Positions 1-6,598 of a stretch of DNA of 7,184 nt are shown here, piece by piece. The notes under the pieces are model-generated. The model was not told the DNA's origin, searched no databases, and saw only the letters and a program-made list of their open reading frames with translations. Source of the stretch: Nanobdellota archaeon (lineage in GTDB: Archaea; Nanobdellota; Nanobdellia; SCGC-AAA011-G17; GW2011-AR20); contig JAHJQH010000014.1 in assembly GCA_018819375.1 (NCBI GenBank), positions 1-7,184 on the forward strand. Reading direction: 5' to 3'. A program made the position numbers and the translations under genes. Position 1 is the stretch's first letter, and every line of letters begins with the position of its first letter.

Positions 1-981
1 AGAGTCTGTGAAACTTATCCATCCAAGGTAAATTCTTACTATCTCTCTCTCATTAAGGAAAGAGATGATCCTATCTACAAGCAGTGTATCCCTTCAATAA
101 AAGAAATAACAGACAGTGAGGGAGAAGAAGACCCTCTCCACGAGGAAACAATCAACCAGTCAAGACAAGGAGTTCCTTCATTAATTACTCACCGCTATTC
201 AGACAGGGCATTATTTCTAATCTCAAACAAGTGTGCTATGTACTGCCGTTTCTGTACAAGGAAAAGAAAAGTAGGGCATAAAAAGAGCCATGTAACAAAA
301 GAGCAACTGGAGTCAGGATTTAAGTATCTCAACTCTCATCAGGAAATAAGGGACATCATTCTTTCTGGGGGGGACCCGCTCCTGCTTGAGAACTCTTCTT
401 TAGAAAAAATAATAAGCAAAGCTCACGGAATAATCAAGAAAAGAAAAGGCATACTTCGTATTGGCACAAAAATTCCCTGCGTGTTGCCTCAAAGAATAAC
501 TCCTGACTTATGTGAAATGCTAAAAAAATATCATCCACTCTACATAAACACTCATTTCAATCACCCACTTGAGATAACTCCTGAAAGTGAAAAAGCTTGC
601 AATATGCTTGCTGATGCTGGAATCCCGCTTGGAAATCAAACCGTCTTGCTCAAGGGAGTAAATAATAATGCAGGAACAATGATTGAGCTTGTGAAAAGAC
701 TTGTGAACATAAGAGTAAAACCCTATTACATATATCAGGCAGATCCTGTAAAAGGAACAAATCATTTCAGGACCAAGGTTGAAGAAGGAATGGAGATTTA
801 CAGAAGTATGAGAGGGCATATATCAGGAGTTGCGATTCCATATTTAGTGATAGACGCTCCTGGGGGAGGAGGCAAGATTCCAATAATCCCAGATTACATC
901 ATTAGCATCAATGAAAAAGAAGTTGTTCTAAGAAATTATGAAAATAAGGTTTTTAAGTATCCTCAAACAAAAGACGATTAA
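1..981 (+). CDS. kamA: Lysine 2,3-aminomutase family radical SAM protein (5'-truncated by window edge)
   Basis: The frame is open from base 1, giving 326 visible residues. The first ATG (238) lies inside the radical-SAM cysteine motif, so the true start is off the left edge. The visible N-terminal part already has the family's DDPI and HRYSDRALF signatures. The [4Fe-4S]/SAM motif CAMYCRFC has Cys at visible residues 78, 82 and 85, followed by CTRKR. SGGDPLL and the PLP-lysine motif APGGGGK (Lys292) follow. Asp248 and Asp285 are spaced from that lysine like Asp293 and Asp330 of clostridial lysine 2,3-aminomutase, which bind the substrate epsilon-amino group, so lysine rather than glutamate is the likely substrate. 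The family interconverts L-lysine and beta-lysine with SAM and PLP in the cytosol. The C-terminus is short, only 34 residues after the PLP lysine, without the cysteine-bearing zinc tail of the clostridial enzyme, as in EpmB/YjeK. No beta-lysine acetyltransferase gene is visible. The family call is secure; the physiological role is not. Confidence 0.93.
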   Translation, partial: RVCETYPSKVNSYYLSLIKERDDPIYKQCIPSIKEITDSEGEEDPLHEETINQSRQGVPSLITHRYSDRALFLISNKCAMYCRFCTRKRKVGHKKSHVTKEQLESGFKYLNSHQEIRDIILSGGDPLLLENSSLEKIISKAHGIIKKRKGILRIGTKIPCVLPQRITPDLCEMLKKYHPLYINTHFNHPLEITPESEKACNMLADAGIPLGNQTVLLKGVNNNAGTMIELVKRLVNIRVKPYYIYQADPVKGTNHFRTKVEEGMEIYRSMRGHISGVAIPYLVIDAPGGGGKIPIIPDYIISINEKEVVLRNYENKVFKYPQTKDD

Positions 982-986
982 GTATT

Positions 987-2306
987 TTAAACTTCTAACA
1001 CGCTTCCATCCTTGACCAGATGAACTGTCTCTCCTAACTTGTACCCCATCTCAACAGCAAGATTAGCAAGACCTTTATTCCCTGCTTCTCCGCCATGTGC
1101 AGGAATAATATGTTTTGGGTTTACCATCTCAATCAAATGTCTCAAATCTTCCTTACTCGCGTGCCCTGATTGGTGAATATCCTTGAACATTATAACTCCT
1201 TTTTTCCTCAATCTCTCCTCAAGCACTCTCCTGTTTTCCATTGTTTCAGGCGTGGGAATAGTTCTGCACGAAAAAACAACATGATCTCCAGAATTAAGCT
1301 TGAATGGCAGTTCATCTCTTGCCATTCTTGAGAGAATGGCATTAGGTTCTCCCTGATTGCCAGTGCATACAATCAAATACTTCTCTCTCTCCTTGTTGAT
1401 TTTTGCAAGAATCCCCCTAACTTTTCCTGAAAATCCATATATCTCAGAATCTTTGGAAAAATTAACGAGCTTGATTTTCTCAGCACACCCCACATACTTG
1501 TGCATACTTCTTCCAACAAGCACAACTTTTCTCTTAAGCAAATTCCCAAAGTGAATAATGCTCTTTAATCTTGCAATATGACTTGCAAATGTAGTCACAA
1601 TCAGTCCTTTTCCGGAATTATTAGTTCCAAGAAGGACATCTCTTAACATCTCTCTTGCAACTTGTTCACTTGGTGTCTTTCCATCTCTCCTCGAGTAGAG
1701 GGAATCAACAATCATTGCTTTAACACCTTTCTTTCCAAGTTCTTCCAGTCTCTCATAATTTGGTTTTTTCCCTAAAATGGGATGATTGTCTAACTTGAAA
1801 TCATTGGCATAAAGCAGGGTTCCATCTTTAGTATGAACAGCAACAAGAGCAGTCTGAGGAATGGAGTGGGTCATATTAATAAACTCTAATTTCATTTTCC
1901 CAAAAATCTTGTGAGAATTTGGGTTCACTGCAATTCTCTGATTTTCTATTTTTTTCTTGCTGTCCCTAATCAAGGATTCCAGAATTTCCATAGAATAAGG
2001 CGTGCCAATCAGAGGGCATTGATAATTACTGGCAAGATAAGGCGCACCGCCAAGATGGTCAAGATGCCCGTGCCCAAAAGCAATAAACTTAACCTTGCCT
2101 TTATTTTGTGCAATAATATTGTCATCAGGGATTATGCCTAATCTAACAATATGTTTTGTCGGTAAATCCCTCGGATCTCCTTCCTCATAATTAAGAAGTT
2201 TTGGGAGATATAATCCCATATCAATTATGCCTACATCATCACCCACTTGCACAGCAGTCATATTCTTTCCTACTTCAGAAAAACCACCTATAGTAAATAT
2301 TTTCAT
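987..2306 (-). CDS. rnj: Ribonuclease J (MBL-fold/beta-CASP RNase)
   Basis: The 439-aa protein opens with a GG-FSEVGKNMT segment like the RNase J N-terminus. It carries the full metallo-beta-lactamase set: HGHLDH at 79-84 (Zn ligands), His147 in MTHSIPQ, and Asp169 in ANDFKLD. The beta-CASP motifs are Asp201 in VDSLYSRRDGKTPSE, the RNase J-typical TGNQGEP at 315-321, SCRTIP near 346, His382 in QSGHAS, and the terminal His404 in IPAHGG. Archaeal RNase J proteins are about 440-450 aa and lack the bacterial C-terminal domain, which fits. The family has 5'-3' exonuclease and, in some members, endonuclease activity in RNA maturation and decay. The ATG at 2306-2304 is favoured because a TATA box lies about 27 nt upstream and no Shine-Dalgarno sequence is present, so the mRNA is probably leaderless. 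The stop is 5 bp from the convergent kamA stop, so the 3' ends of the two mRNAs should be antisense to each other. Confidence 0.93.
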   Translation of the reverse strand: MKIFTIGGFSEVGKNMTAVQVGDDVGIIDMGLYLPKLLNYEEGDPRDLPTKHIVRLGIIPDDNIIAQNKGKVKFIAFGHGHLDHLGGAPYLASNYQCPLIGTPYSMEILESLIRDSKKKIENQRIAVNPNSHKIFGKMKLEFINMTHSIPQTALVAVHTKDGTLLYANDFKLDNHPILGKKPNYERLEELGKKGVKAMIVDSLYSRRDGKTPSEQVAREMLRDVLLGTNNSGKGLIVTTFASHIARLKSIIHFGNLLKRKVVLVGRSMHKYVGCAEKIKLVNFSKDSEIYGFSGKVRGILAKINKEREKYLIVCTGNQGEPNAILSRMARDELPFKLNSGDHVVFSCRTIPTPETMENRRVLEERLRKKGVIMFKDIHQSGHASKEDLRHLIEMVNPKHIIPAHGGEAGNKGLANLAVEMGYKLGETVHLVKDGSVLEV

Positions 2307-2314
2307 TAAAAAAA

Positions 2315-2322
2315 TTTAAAAA
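2315..2322 (+). promoter_or_regulatory. TATA box for the tRNA gene
   Basis: TTTAAAAA, preceded by an A-run that could act as a BRE-like element, is centred about 31 nt before the mature tRNA 5' end. This predicts a start near 2345 and a 5' leader of about 4 nt for RNase P removal. The same A/T block overlaps the predicted initiation region of the divergent rnj promoter. The assignment rests on spacing only. Confidence 0.5.
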
Positions 2323-2329
2323 CTCCAAT

Positions 2330-2337
2330 ATTATAAA
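2330..2337 (-). promoter_or_regulatory. TATA box for rnj
   Basis: On the minus strand the element reads TTTATAAT, centred about 27 nt upstream of the rnj ATG. In archaea transcription starts about 25-27 nt after the TATA centre, which would put the first transcribed base at or next to the start codon. The only purine-rich stretch upstream (GGAG) lies 17-20 nt before the ATG, too far for a Shine-Dalgarno. It faces, and is interleaved with, the tRNA promoter on the other strand. Confidence 0.6.
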
Positions 2338-2348
2338 CCTTCCTATAT

Positions 2349-2422
2349 GGGATCGTGGGCTAGTTTGGTTATGCTTCATGGTTAGGGACCATGCGACCCC
2401 GGTTCAAATCCGGGCGATCCCA
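2349..2422 (+). tRNA. tRNA-Pro, anticodon AGG (A34)
   Basis: The 74-nt cloverleaf can be folded by hand. The acceptor stem GGGATCG/CGATCCC (2349-2355 and 2415-2421) is perfect, with discriminator A at 2422. The D arm begins GGCT and has GG in its loop at 2367-2368; its fourth pair is a T-T mismatch and its first is G-T. The anticodon stem CATGG/CCATG (2377-2381 and 2389-2393) is perfect around the 7-base loop TTAGGGA. The T arm CCCGG/CCGGG encloses the loop TTCAAAT. By position the anticodon is A-G-G (2384-2386), reading proline CCN codons; G35, G36 and G37 are as expected for proline tRNAs. No CCA is encoded, so a CCA-adding enzyme is required. There is no intron. A34 is unusual in archaea, where proline tRNAs normally carry G, U or C at this position. 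The tRNA call is strong; the AGG identity follows from standard numbering. Confidence 0.9.
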
Positions 2423-2432
2423 TTAAGCCCCA

Positions 2433-2783
2433 TCAGTTGAACTCAATCACGTCACCAACATTCACGTGTCTCGCTGTTCCTGTAGGAAGTTCAATAACAT
2501 ACTTGGCAGCTTTTTTAGGGACTATTAAAGGAGTGAATGCCCTGATATTCTCGCGCACATCAACAACTTCCATTCCTCCATTCACCCAAACAACATCTAT
2601 GCCAAAAAACACAAACATCATATGAATCGTTGTCTCAAGCACACCCTCCTCATTAGCTCTCAAGACAAGCCCTTGTCCTTTTTTCAATGGCCTAGACAAC
2701 ATAAGTCCCCTTGTTTTTGAAAAAATGTTATCACAAATTTTCACCCTATCAGCCAAAATCACCCCATTACACAAGATTTCCAT
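2433..2783 (-). CDS. DUF192 family protein
   Basis: This is a 116-aa protein matching the DUF192 (COG1430) pattern: TRGLMLSRPL at 24-33, then the core IHMMFVFFGIDVVWVN at 53-68, a VVDVRENI strand, FTPLIVPKKAAKYVIELP at 83-100, and a C-terminal VNVGDVIEFN ending typical of the family. The whole domain fills the protein. No signal peptide or membrane segment is present, unlike many bacterial members that carry an export signal, so it is probably cytosolic. The biochemical function of the family is not established and none is assigned here. The ATG at 2783-2781 lies 27 nt from a TATA-like box with no Shine-Dalgarno, consistent with a leaderless mRNA. The stop is 10 bp from the 3' end of the convergent tRNA gene, and rnj lies beyond the tRNA on the same strand. 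Confidence 0.9.
   Translation of the reverse strand: MEILCNGVILADRVKICDNIFSKTRGLMLSRPLKKGQGLVLRANEEGVLETTIHMMFVFFGIDVVWVNGGMEVVDVRENIRAFTPLIVPKKAAKYVIELPTGTARHVNVGDVIEFN
2511..2516 (+). terminator. Possible T-tract terminator for the tRNA transcript
   Basis: No T-run follows the tRNA within the short gap before the DUF192 stop. The first run of six T on the plus strand is here, inside the DUF192 gene in antisense. Archaeal RNA polymerase terminates at T-rich non-template tracts, so this is the nearest candidate, but six T in coding DNA is weak evidence. Confidence 0.2.
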
Positions 2784-2806
2784 AAGATAAAATCAAAAAA
2801 CCTTGC

Positions 2807-2813
2807 TTAAAAA
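2807..2813 (-). promoter_or_regulatory. TATA box for the DUF192 gene
   Basis: TTTTTAA on the minus strand is centred 27 nt upstream of the DUF192 ATG, the same spacing as for rnj. There is no ribosome-binding site in the intervening sequence, which suggests a leaderless transcript. It sits about 60 bp from the divergent EF-2 TATA box, so the two do not overlap. Confidence 0.5.
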
Positions 2814-2870
2814 CTTTGCTATCTCCCTAAGAAAAATTTAAACAAAACAATTCTTCTTGCCACCGATAAC

Positions 2871-2878
2871 TTTAAAAA
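2871..2878 (+). promoter_or_regulatory. TATA box for the EF-2 gene
   Basis: TTTAAAAA preceded by CGATAAC (a possible BRE) is centred about 27 nt before the EF-2 ATG. No Shine-Dalgarno is found in the 20 nt before the start, so the mRNA is predicted to begin at or next to the ATG. A second TTTAAA at 2837-2842 could be an alternative promoter element giving a leader of about 35 nt. Confidence 0.6.
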
Positions 2879-2901
2879 ACTAGGTTATCCCAACTCTCCA
2901 C

Positions 2902-5900
2902 ATGGAAGCAGAGAAGATAACAGGGAAGATAAAAGAATTAATGCGAGATCCAAATAAAATCAGGAACATCGGAGTTGTAGCGCATATCGACCACGGAAAA
3001 TGTGTTTCTGGGGATACAAGAATTGTTCTGTCAGATGGCACTAACATCAATGCTAAGGAGCTATACAAGATAGCAGAAGAAAAAGGGGTTTTGTTTCAGA
3101 ATGAAGAAGATGAGATGATTTATGATATCAGGCACTTGAAGATTCAAACATTCTCATTAAACAAGAAAACAGGAAATATAGAAAAAAGAAGGATAGACCT
3201 TGCATGGAAACTTTCTGGAGGAGAAACCACCTCTTTAAAATTAAGAAATGGGATTAAGATAACAACCTCGCCAGAACATAAATACCTTGTCCTTGATTCA
3301 GGTAGTTTAATTGAGAAAAGAGGGTGTGAACTTTCTTTAAAAGATAAGGTTGTATGTGCAAAAAAGCTGAAAACAGACTCGTTCATCACTGAAAAGACCA
3401 TCAAAAGAGAGATGCTAAAAGAATTAAGTAAAAAAAGATTTTATGTTCTATTAAAAGAAGATCCTGCAAGACAGATTAAAAAGAAATTAATGAGCAACTT
3501 AAAATCATACCACCCAAAAGTAAGTGAAATTAAATATAAATCATTTTATCACGGGGTCTGGAAAAAAAGGTATCTATTAAAAGATTTTTTGAGGGTTTGT
3601 AATCTTTTATCAATTGGTTTAGAAGAAGCATACGATTTGGTTAATAAAATTACCTTTAGGCAGGGAGGCCATCGGGGAAAAAGTTCAATCTCAGTCAAAT
3701 TGCCCCAGAATTTTGAAGATTTATTCTATATCGCGGGCCTTATGTTTGGAGACGGATCTTATCACAAGTTTGTTGTAGGCAAACCTGAGTTAGGGAAGAA
3801 GTTTAAAGATATCATATTCAAGGAGTTTGGAGTGGAAACTTCCTTAAGATTATACAATCGAACCCCTGAGTTGGTTACAAACAGAACAATAGTAGAAATT
3901 CTGAATTCTGTATTCAACTATCCACTAAAAAACAAAAGTCATTCAATTACTATATCAAAGTTAGTATATCAATCACCAGAAAATTTTGCATCAAAATTTA
4001 TCAGGGGTTATTTTGACACAGACGGAACTATTGAAAAATCAAGAAGAGCTATTTCCATAAGTTCAGCAAGTAGTCGGATGATAGAAGATTTATATTTCCT
4101 ATTGCTAAGATTTGGTTGTATCTCCCAAAAATATTATAAAAAAAATACATTATATCTAAGCGGAAAATCAATTAATCTGTTTATAGAGAATATTGGGTTT
4201 GGATTAGATTCAAAGCAAAAAAGGGCAGAATCCATTGCAAAAAGGACTATCGGATCTTATATTTATGATTTGTATGCAACCTCAAACCCAATAGAAGTAA
4301 GATATTCAAAAGACCAGTTAGGGTTAATAGAAGAAAAAGTCTTACTAAACACTTCTGATTTGGCCTTTATAGAAGTCTCAGAAATAAAAACAGGTTATGA
4401 AAAAGAACTATTTGATTTTACCATTTCAGAGAATCATAACTTTGTTGCAGAAGGTGCAATAATTCACAACACAACATTTTCAGATAATCTTCTTCTTGGT
4501 GCAGGGATGATGAGTGAAGAGTTAGCAGGAAAACAACTGGCTCTTGACTTTCACGATGATGAAAAAGAGAGAGGCATAACAATAGATGCAGCAAATGTAA
4601 GCATGGTTCACAATTTAGAAGGCAAGGAATATTTAATCAATCTTATAGACACCCCAGGACATGTTGATTTTGGAGGTGATGTCACGAGGGCAATGAGGGC
4701 AGTGGATGGAGCCATAGTAGTCTGCTGCGCAGTAGAGGGAATCATGCCTCAGACAGAAACAGTTCTTAAGCAGGCATTGAGAGAAAGAGTAAAACCAGTT
4801 CTTTTCATAAACAAGGTGGACAGGTTAATCAGGGAAGTTAAATTAACGCCAGAAGAGATGCAAAAAAAGTTTATGAAAATAATTGATGAAGTTAATATTT
4901 TGATAAAAAATCTTGCTCCAGAAGAATATCAAGAAAAATGGCAGGTCAATGTTCAGGAAGGAAGTGTTGCATTTGGTTCTGCATTTCACAAATGGGCTTT
5001 AAGCTTCCCCTATATGAAGAAAAAAGGGCTTAGTTTCAAGAATATAATAGATGCTTACAAAGATGATAGCTATCAGGAGCTGTCAAAAAAAGCACCAGTC
5101 CACGAAGTTATCTTAAATATGGTCATCAGGAATCATCCCAACCCGAAGCAGGCACAGGCATACAGGATTCCAAAGATATGGAAAGGTGAGTTGGAAAGTA
5201 AAGAAGGAAAAGCGATGTTAAGCTGTGATTCAAAAGGCCCTGTCTCTTTTATAGTCACAAAAGTAGTCATAGACAAGCACGCAGGAGAAGTAGCAGCAGG
5301 AAGGTTGTTTTCAGGAACAATCAAGCAGGGAGACGAAGTATATATGAATATTGCAAAAAGAAGGATAAGAATACAACAGGTAAGTGTCTATAAGGGAGCA
5401 ACAAGAGTTCAGGTTGATGAAGTTTCTGCAGGAAATATAATTGGATTAGTGGGATTAAGGGACACTTATGCAGGTGAAACCATCTCAGAAGAGCCAATGC
5501 ATACATTCGAGGCAATAAAGCACATATTTGAACCTGTGGTCACAAAATCCATAGAAGCAAAAAAAGCAGGTGACCTCCCCAGATTAGTTGAGGTGTTAAG
5601 GCAGGTTGGAAAAGAAGACCCTTGCATCCACATAAAAATAAACAAGGAAACAGGAGAAAACCTGATGAGTGGAATGGGAGAACTCCATTTGGAGGTTATA
5701 GAAAATAGGATAAAGAGAGAGAAAGGGCTTGATGTAAAAACCTCAGAACCCATCGTTGTTTACAGGGAAGCCATACAATCCAAATCCCCGGAAATAGAAG
5801 GAAAAAGTCCAAACAAGCACAACAAATTTTACATAATTGTGGAACCATTGGATAATAACATCTATCAGGCAATAAAAACAGGAGACCTTTCAGAGGGAAG

Positions 5901-6540
5901 AATAAAAAAGAAAGATGATGAGGTAATAAGCACCTTCGTGAAATTAGGAGTAGATTCAAAAGAAGCAAAAAAAATCAAGGACATATTTAAGGGAAACTTG
6001 TTAGTTGATGCAACAAGGGGAATAGTGCACATAGGAGAAGTAATGGAAATGGTCACAGATGCATTTGAGCAGGTAATAAATGAAGGCCCGCTGGCAAGAG
6101 AACCATGTATGAAAATTAAAGTTGGTTTAACAGACACAAAACTTCACGAAGATGCAATTCACAGGGGACCAGCACAAGTGCTTCCAGCAGTAAGAGACGC
6201 CATAAAAGAAGCAATGATGCATTCAAAACCAGTCATATTTGAACCACTTCAGATAATTGAAATAGATGCACCACAGGATTATATGGGGGAAATTTCAAAG
6301 CTAGTGCAGAACAAGAGAGGAACAGTCATAACAATGGACCAAAAAGGAGATTATATTTCTGTGAGGGCAAAACTTCCTGTTGCAGAAATGTTTGGTTTCA
6401 CGTCAGAACTAAGAAGTGCAACTAATGGAAAAGGCTCACACTACCTCGTTGACCAGATTTTTGAAAAACTGCCGGAGTCACTTCAGGAAAAAATAAGGCA
6501 GCAGATAAGAAAAAGAAAAGGTCTCAGTGAGAATGCATAA
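2902..6540 (+). CDS. fusA: Elongation factor EF-2 precursor containing an intein
   Basis: The 1212-aa precursor would yield a 722-aa archaeal EF-2 after removal of a 490-aa intein (residues 34-523); archaeal EF-2 is usually about 730 aa. EF-2 is the GTPase that drives ribosomal translocation. The N-extein ends in the P-loop AHIDHGK, which continues after the intein as TTFSDNLLL. Then come RGITI (switch I, residues 557-561), DTPGH (G3, from 583) and NKVD (G4, from 637), followed by domains II-V. The domain IV tip has LHEDAIHRGPAQ; His1087 (597 after splicing) is the position converted to diphthamide in archaea and eukaryotes. The C-terminal domain (domain V, with YMGEISKLVQNKRG) is complete. 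The start is chosen from the TATA box about 27 nt upstream; no Shine-Dalgarno is present. The insertion keeps the reading frame, has clear splice junctions and leaves both extein parts well conserved, so the gene should be functional only after protein splicing. Confidence 0.97.
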   Translation: MEAEKITGKIKELMRDPNKIRNIGVVAHIDHGKCVSGDTRIVLSDGTNINAKELYKIAEEKGVLFQNEEDEMIYDIRHLKIQTFSLNKKTGNIEKRRIDLAWKLSGGETTSLKLRNGIKITTSPEHKYLVLDSGSLIEKRGCELSLKDKVVCAKKLKTDSFITEKTIKREMLKELSKKRFYVLLKEDPARQIKKKLMSNLKSYHPKVSEIKYKSFYHGVWKKRYLLKDFLRVCNLLSIGLEEAYDLVNKITFRQGGHRGKSSISVKLPQNFEDLFYIAGLMFGDGSYHKFVVGKPELGKKFKDIIFKEFGVETSLRLYNRTPELVTNRTIVEILNSVFNYPLKNKSHSITISKLVYQSPENFASKFIRGYFDTDGTIEKSRRAISISSASSRMIEDLYFLLLRFGCISQKYYKKNTLYLSGKSINLFIENIGFGLDSKQKRAESIAKRTIGSYIYDLYATSNPIEVRYSKDQLGLIEEKVLLNTSDLAFIEVSEIKTGYEKELFDFTISENHNFVAEGAIIHNTTFSDNLLLGAGMMSEELAGKQLALDFHDDEKERGITIDAANVSMVHNLEGKEYLINLIDTPGHVDFGGDVTRAMRAVDGAIVVCCAVEGIMPQTETVLKQALRERVKPVLFINKVDRLIREVKLTPEEMQKKFMKIIDEVNILIKNLAPEEYQEKWQVNVQEGSVAFGSAFHKWALSFPYMKKKGLSFKNIIDAYKDDSYQELSKKAPVHEVILNMVIRNHPNPKQAQAYRIPKIWKGELESKEGKAMLSCDSKGPVSFIVTKVVIDKHAGEVAAGRLFSGTIKQGDEVYMNIAKRRIRIQQVSVYKGATRVQVDEVSAGNIIGLVGLRDTYAGETISEEPMHTFEAIKHIFEPVVTKSIEAKKAGDLPRLVEVLRQVGKEDPCIHIKINKETGENLMSGMGELHLEVIENRIKREKGLDVKTSEPIVVYREAIQSKSPEIEGKSPNKHNKFYIIVEPLDNNIYQAIKTGDLSEGRIKKKDDEVISTFVKLGVDSKEAKKIKDIFKGNLLVDATRGIVHIGEVMEMVTDAFEQVINEGPLAREPCMKIKVGLTDTKLHEDAIHRGPAQVLPAVRDAIKEAMMHSKPVIFEPLQIIEIDAPQDYMGEISKLVQNKRGTVITMDQKGDYISVRAKLPVAEMFGFTSELRSATNGKGSHYLVDQIFEKLPESLQEKIRQQIRKRKGLSENA
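3001..4470 (+). mobile_element. Intein with LAGLIDADG homing endonuclease, inserted in the EF-2 P-loop
   Basis: The in-frame 490-residue element begins at Cys34 (block A CVSGDTRIVL). Block B follows as KITTSPEHKYLV with His126, and it ends with block F ELFDFTISENHNF (His512) and block G FVAEGAIIHN, i.e. penultimate His522 and terminal Asn523. The next extein residue is Thr524, the nucleophile for transesterification. All residues expected for class 1 splicing are present, so autocatalytic excision is likely. The insertion point lies between Lys33 and Thr524, splitting the GK-T of the Walker A motif, so the unspliced precursor cannot bind GTP normally. Between the splicing blocks lies a two-motif LAGLIDADG endonuclease. 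Base composition is similar to the host gene, which gives no clear sign of very recent arrival. Inteins in the P-loops of ATPases and GTPases are common; whether this EF-2 site is catalogued I cannot check. Confidence 0.95.
3730..4230 (+). other. LAGLIDADG homing endonuclease domain within the intein
   Basis: Two LAGLIDADG-type helices are visible: IAGLMFGDG (residues 277-285) and IRGYFDTDG (367-375), 90 residues apart, as in monomeric pseudo-symmetric enzymes. The metal-binding acidic residue is kept in both (Asp284 and Asp374). The protein would cut intein-less EF-2 alleles around the P-loop codons and so promote homing. The boundaries given cover the two motifs and the intervening alpha/beta part and are approximate. 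A basic, probably helical stretch of roughly 110 residues lies between block B and the first motif and could be an extra DNA-binding part. Confidence 0.85.
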
Positions 6541-6565
6541 ACAAGAAAACACATAAGAATGCATA
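6530..6565 (+). repeat. Short direct repeat at the EF-2 3' end
   Basis: The 10-mer AGAATGCATA occurs at 6530-6539, covering the last EF-2 codons, and again at 6556-6565 just after the stop. Each copy contains the palindrome ATGCAT. This is a small local repeat; it may be chance or a minor slippage or duplication trace. Confidence 0.4.
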
Positions 6566-6598
6566 GTTTCGATTCTATTCATTAAACCACAGATATTC

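Noticed and set aside
238..240. ATG as the start of the aminomutase gene
   Set aside because: It falls between the first and second cysteines of the radical-SAM motif, and the same frame is open back to base 1 with family-typical sequence.
2377..2393. An intron in the tRNA anticodon loop
   Set aside because: The loop is exactly 7 bases between perfect 5-bp stem halves, leaving no room for an intron.
3001..4470. EF-2 insertion as a group I intron or assembly error
   Set aside because: The insertion is in frame throughout and has protein splicing blocks and LAGLIDADG motifs in the host reading frame, which fits an intein rather than an RNA intron.
5133..6137. Several minus-strand frames of 63-95 codons inside EF-2
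   Set aside because: They are antisense to strongly conserved EF-2 domains and show no family motifs or promoters.
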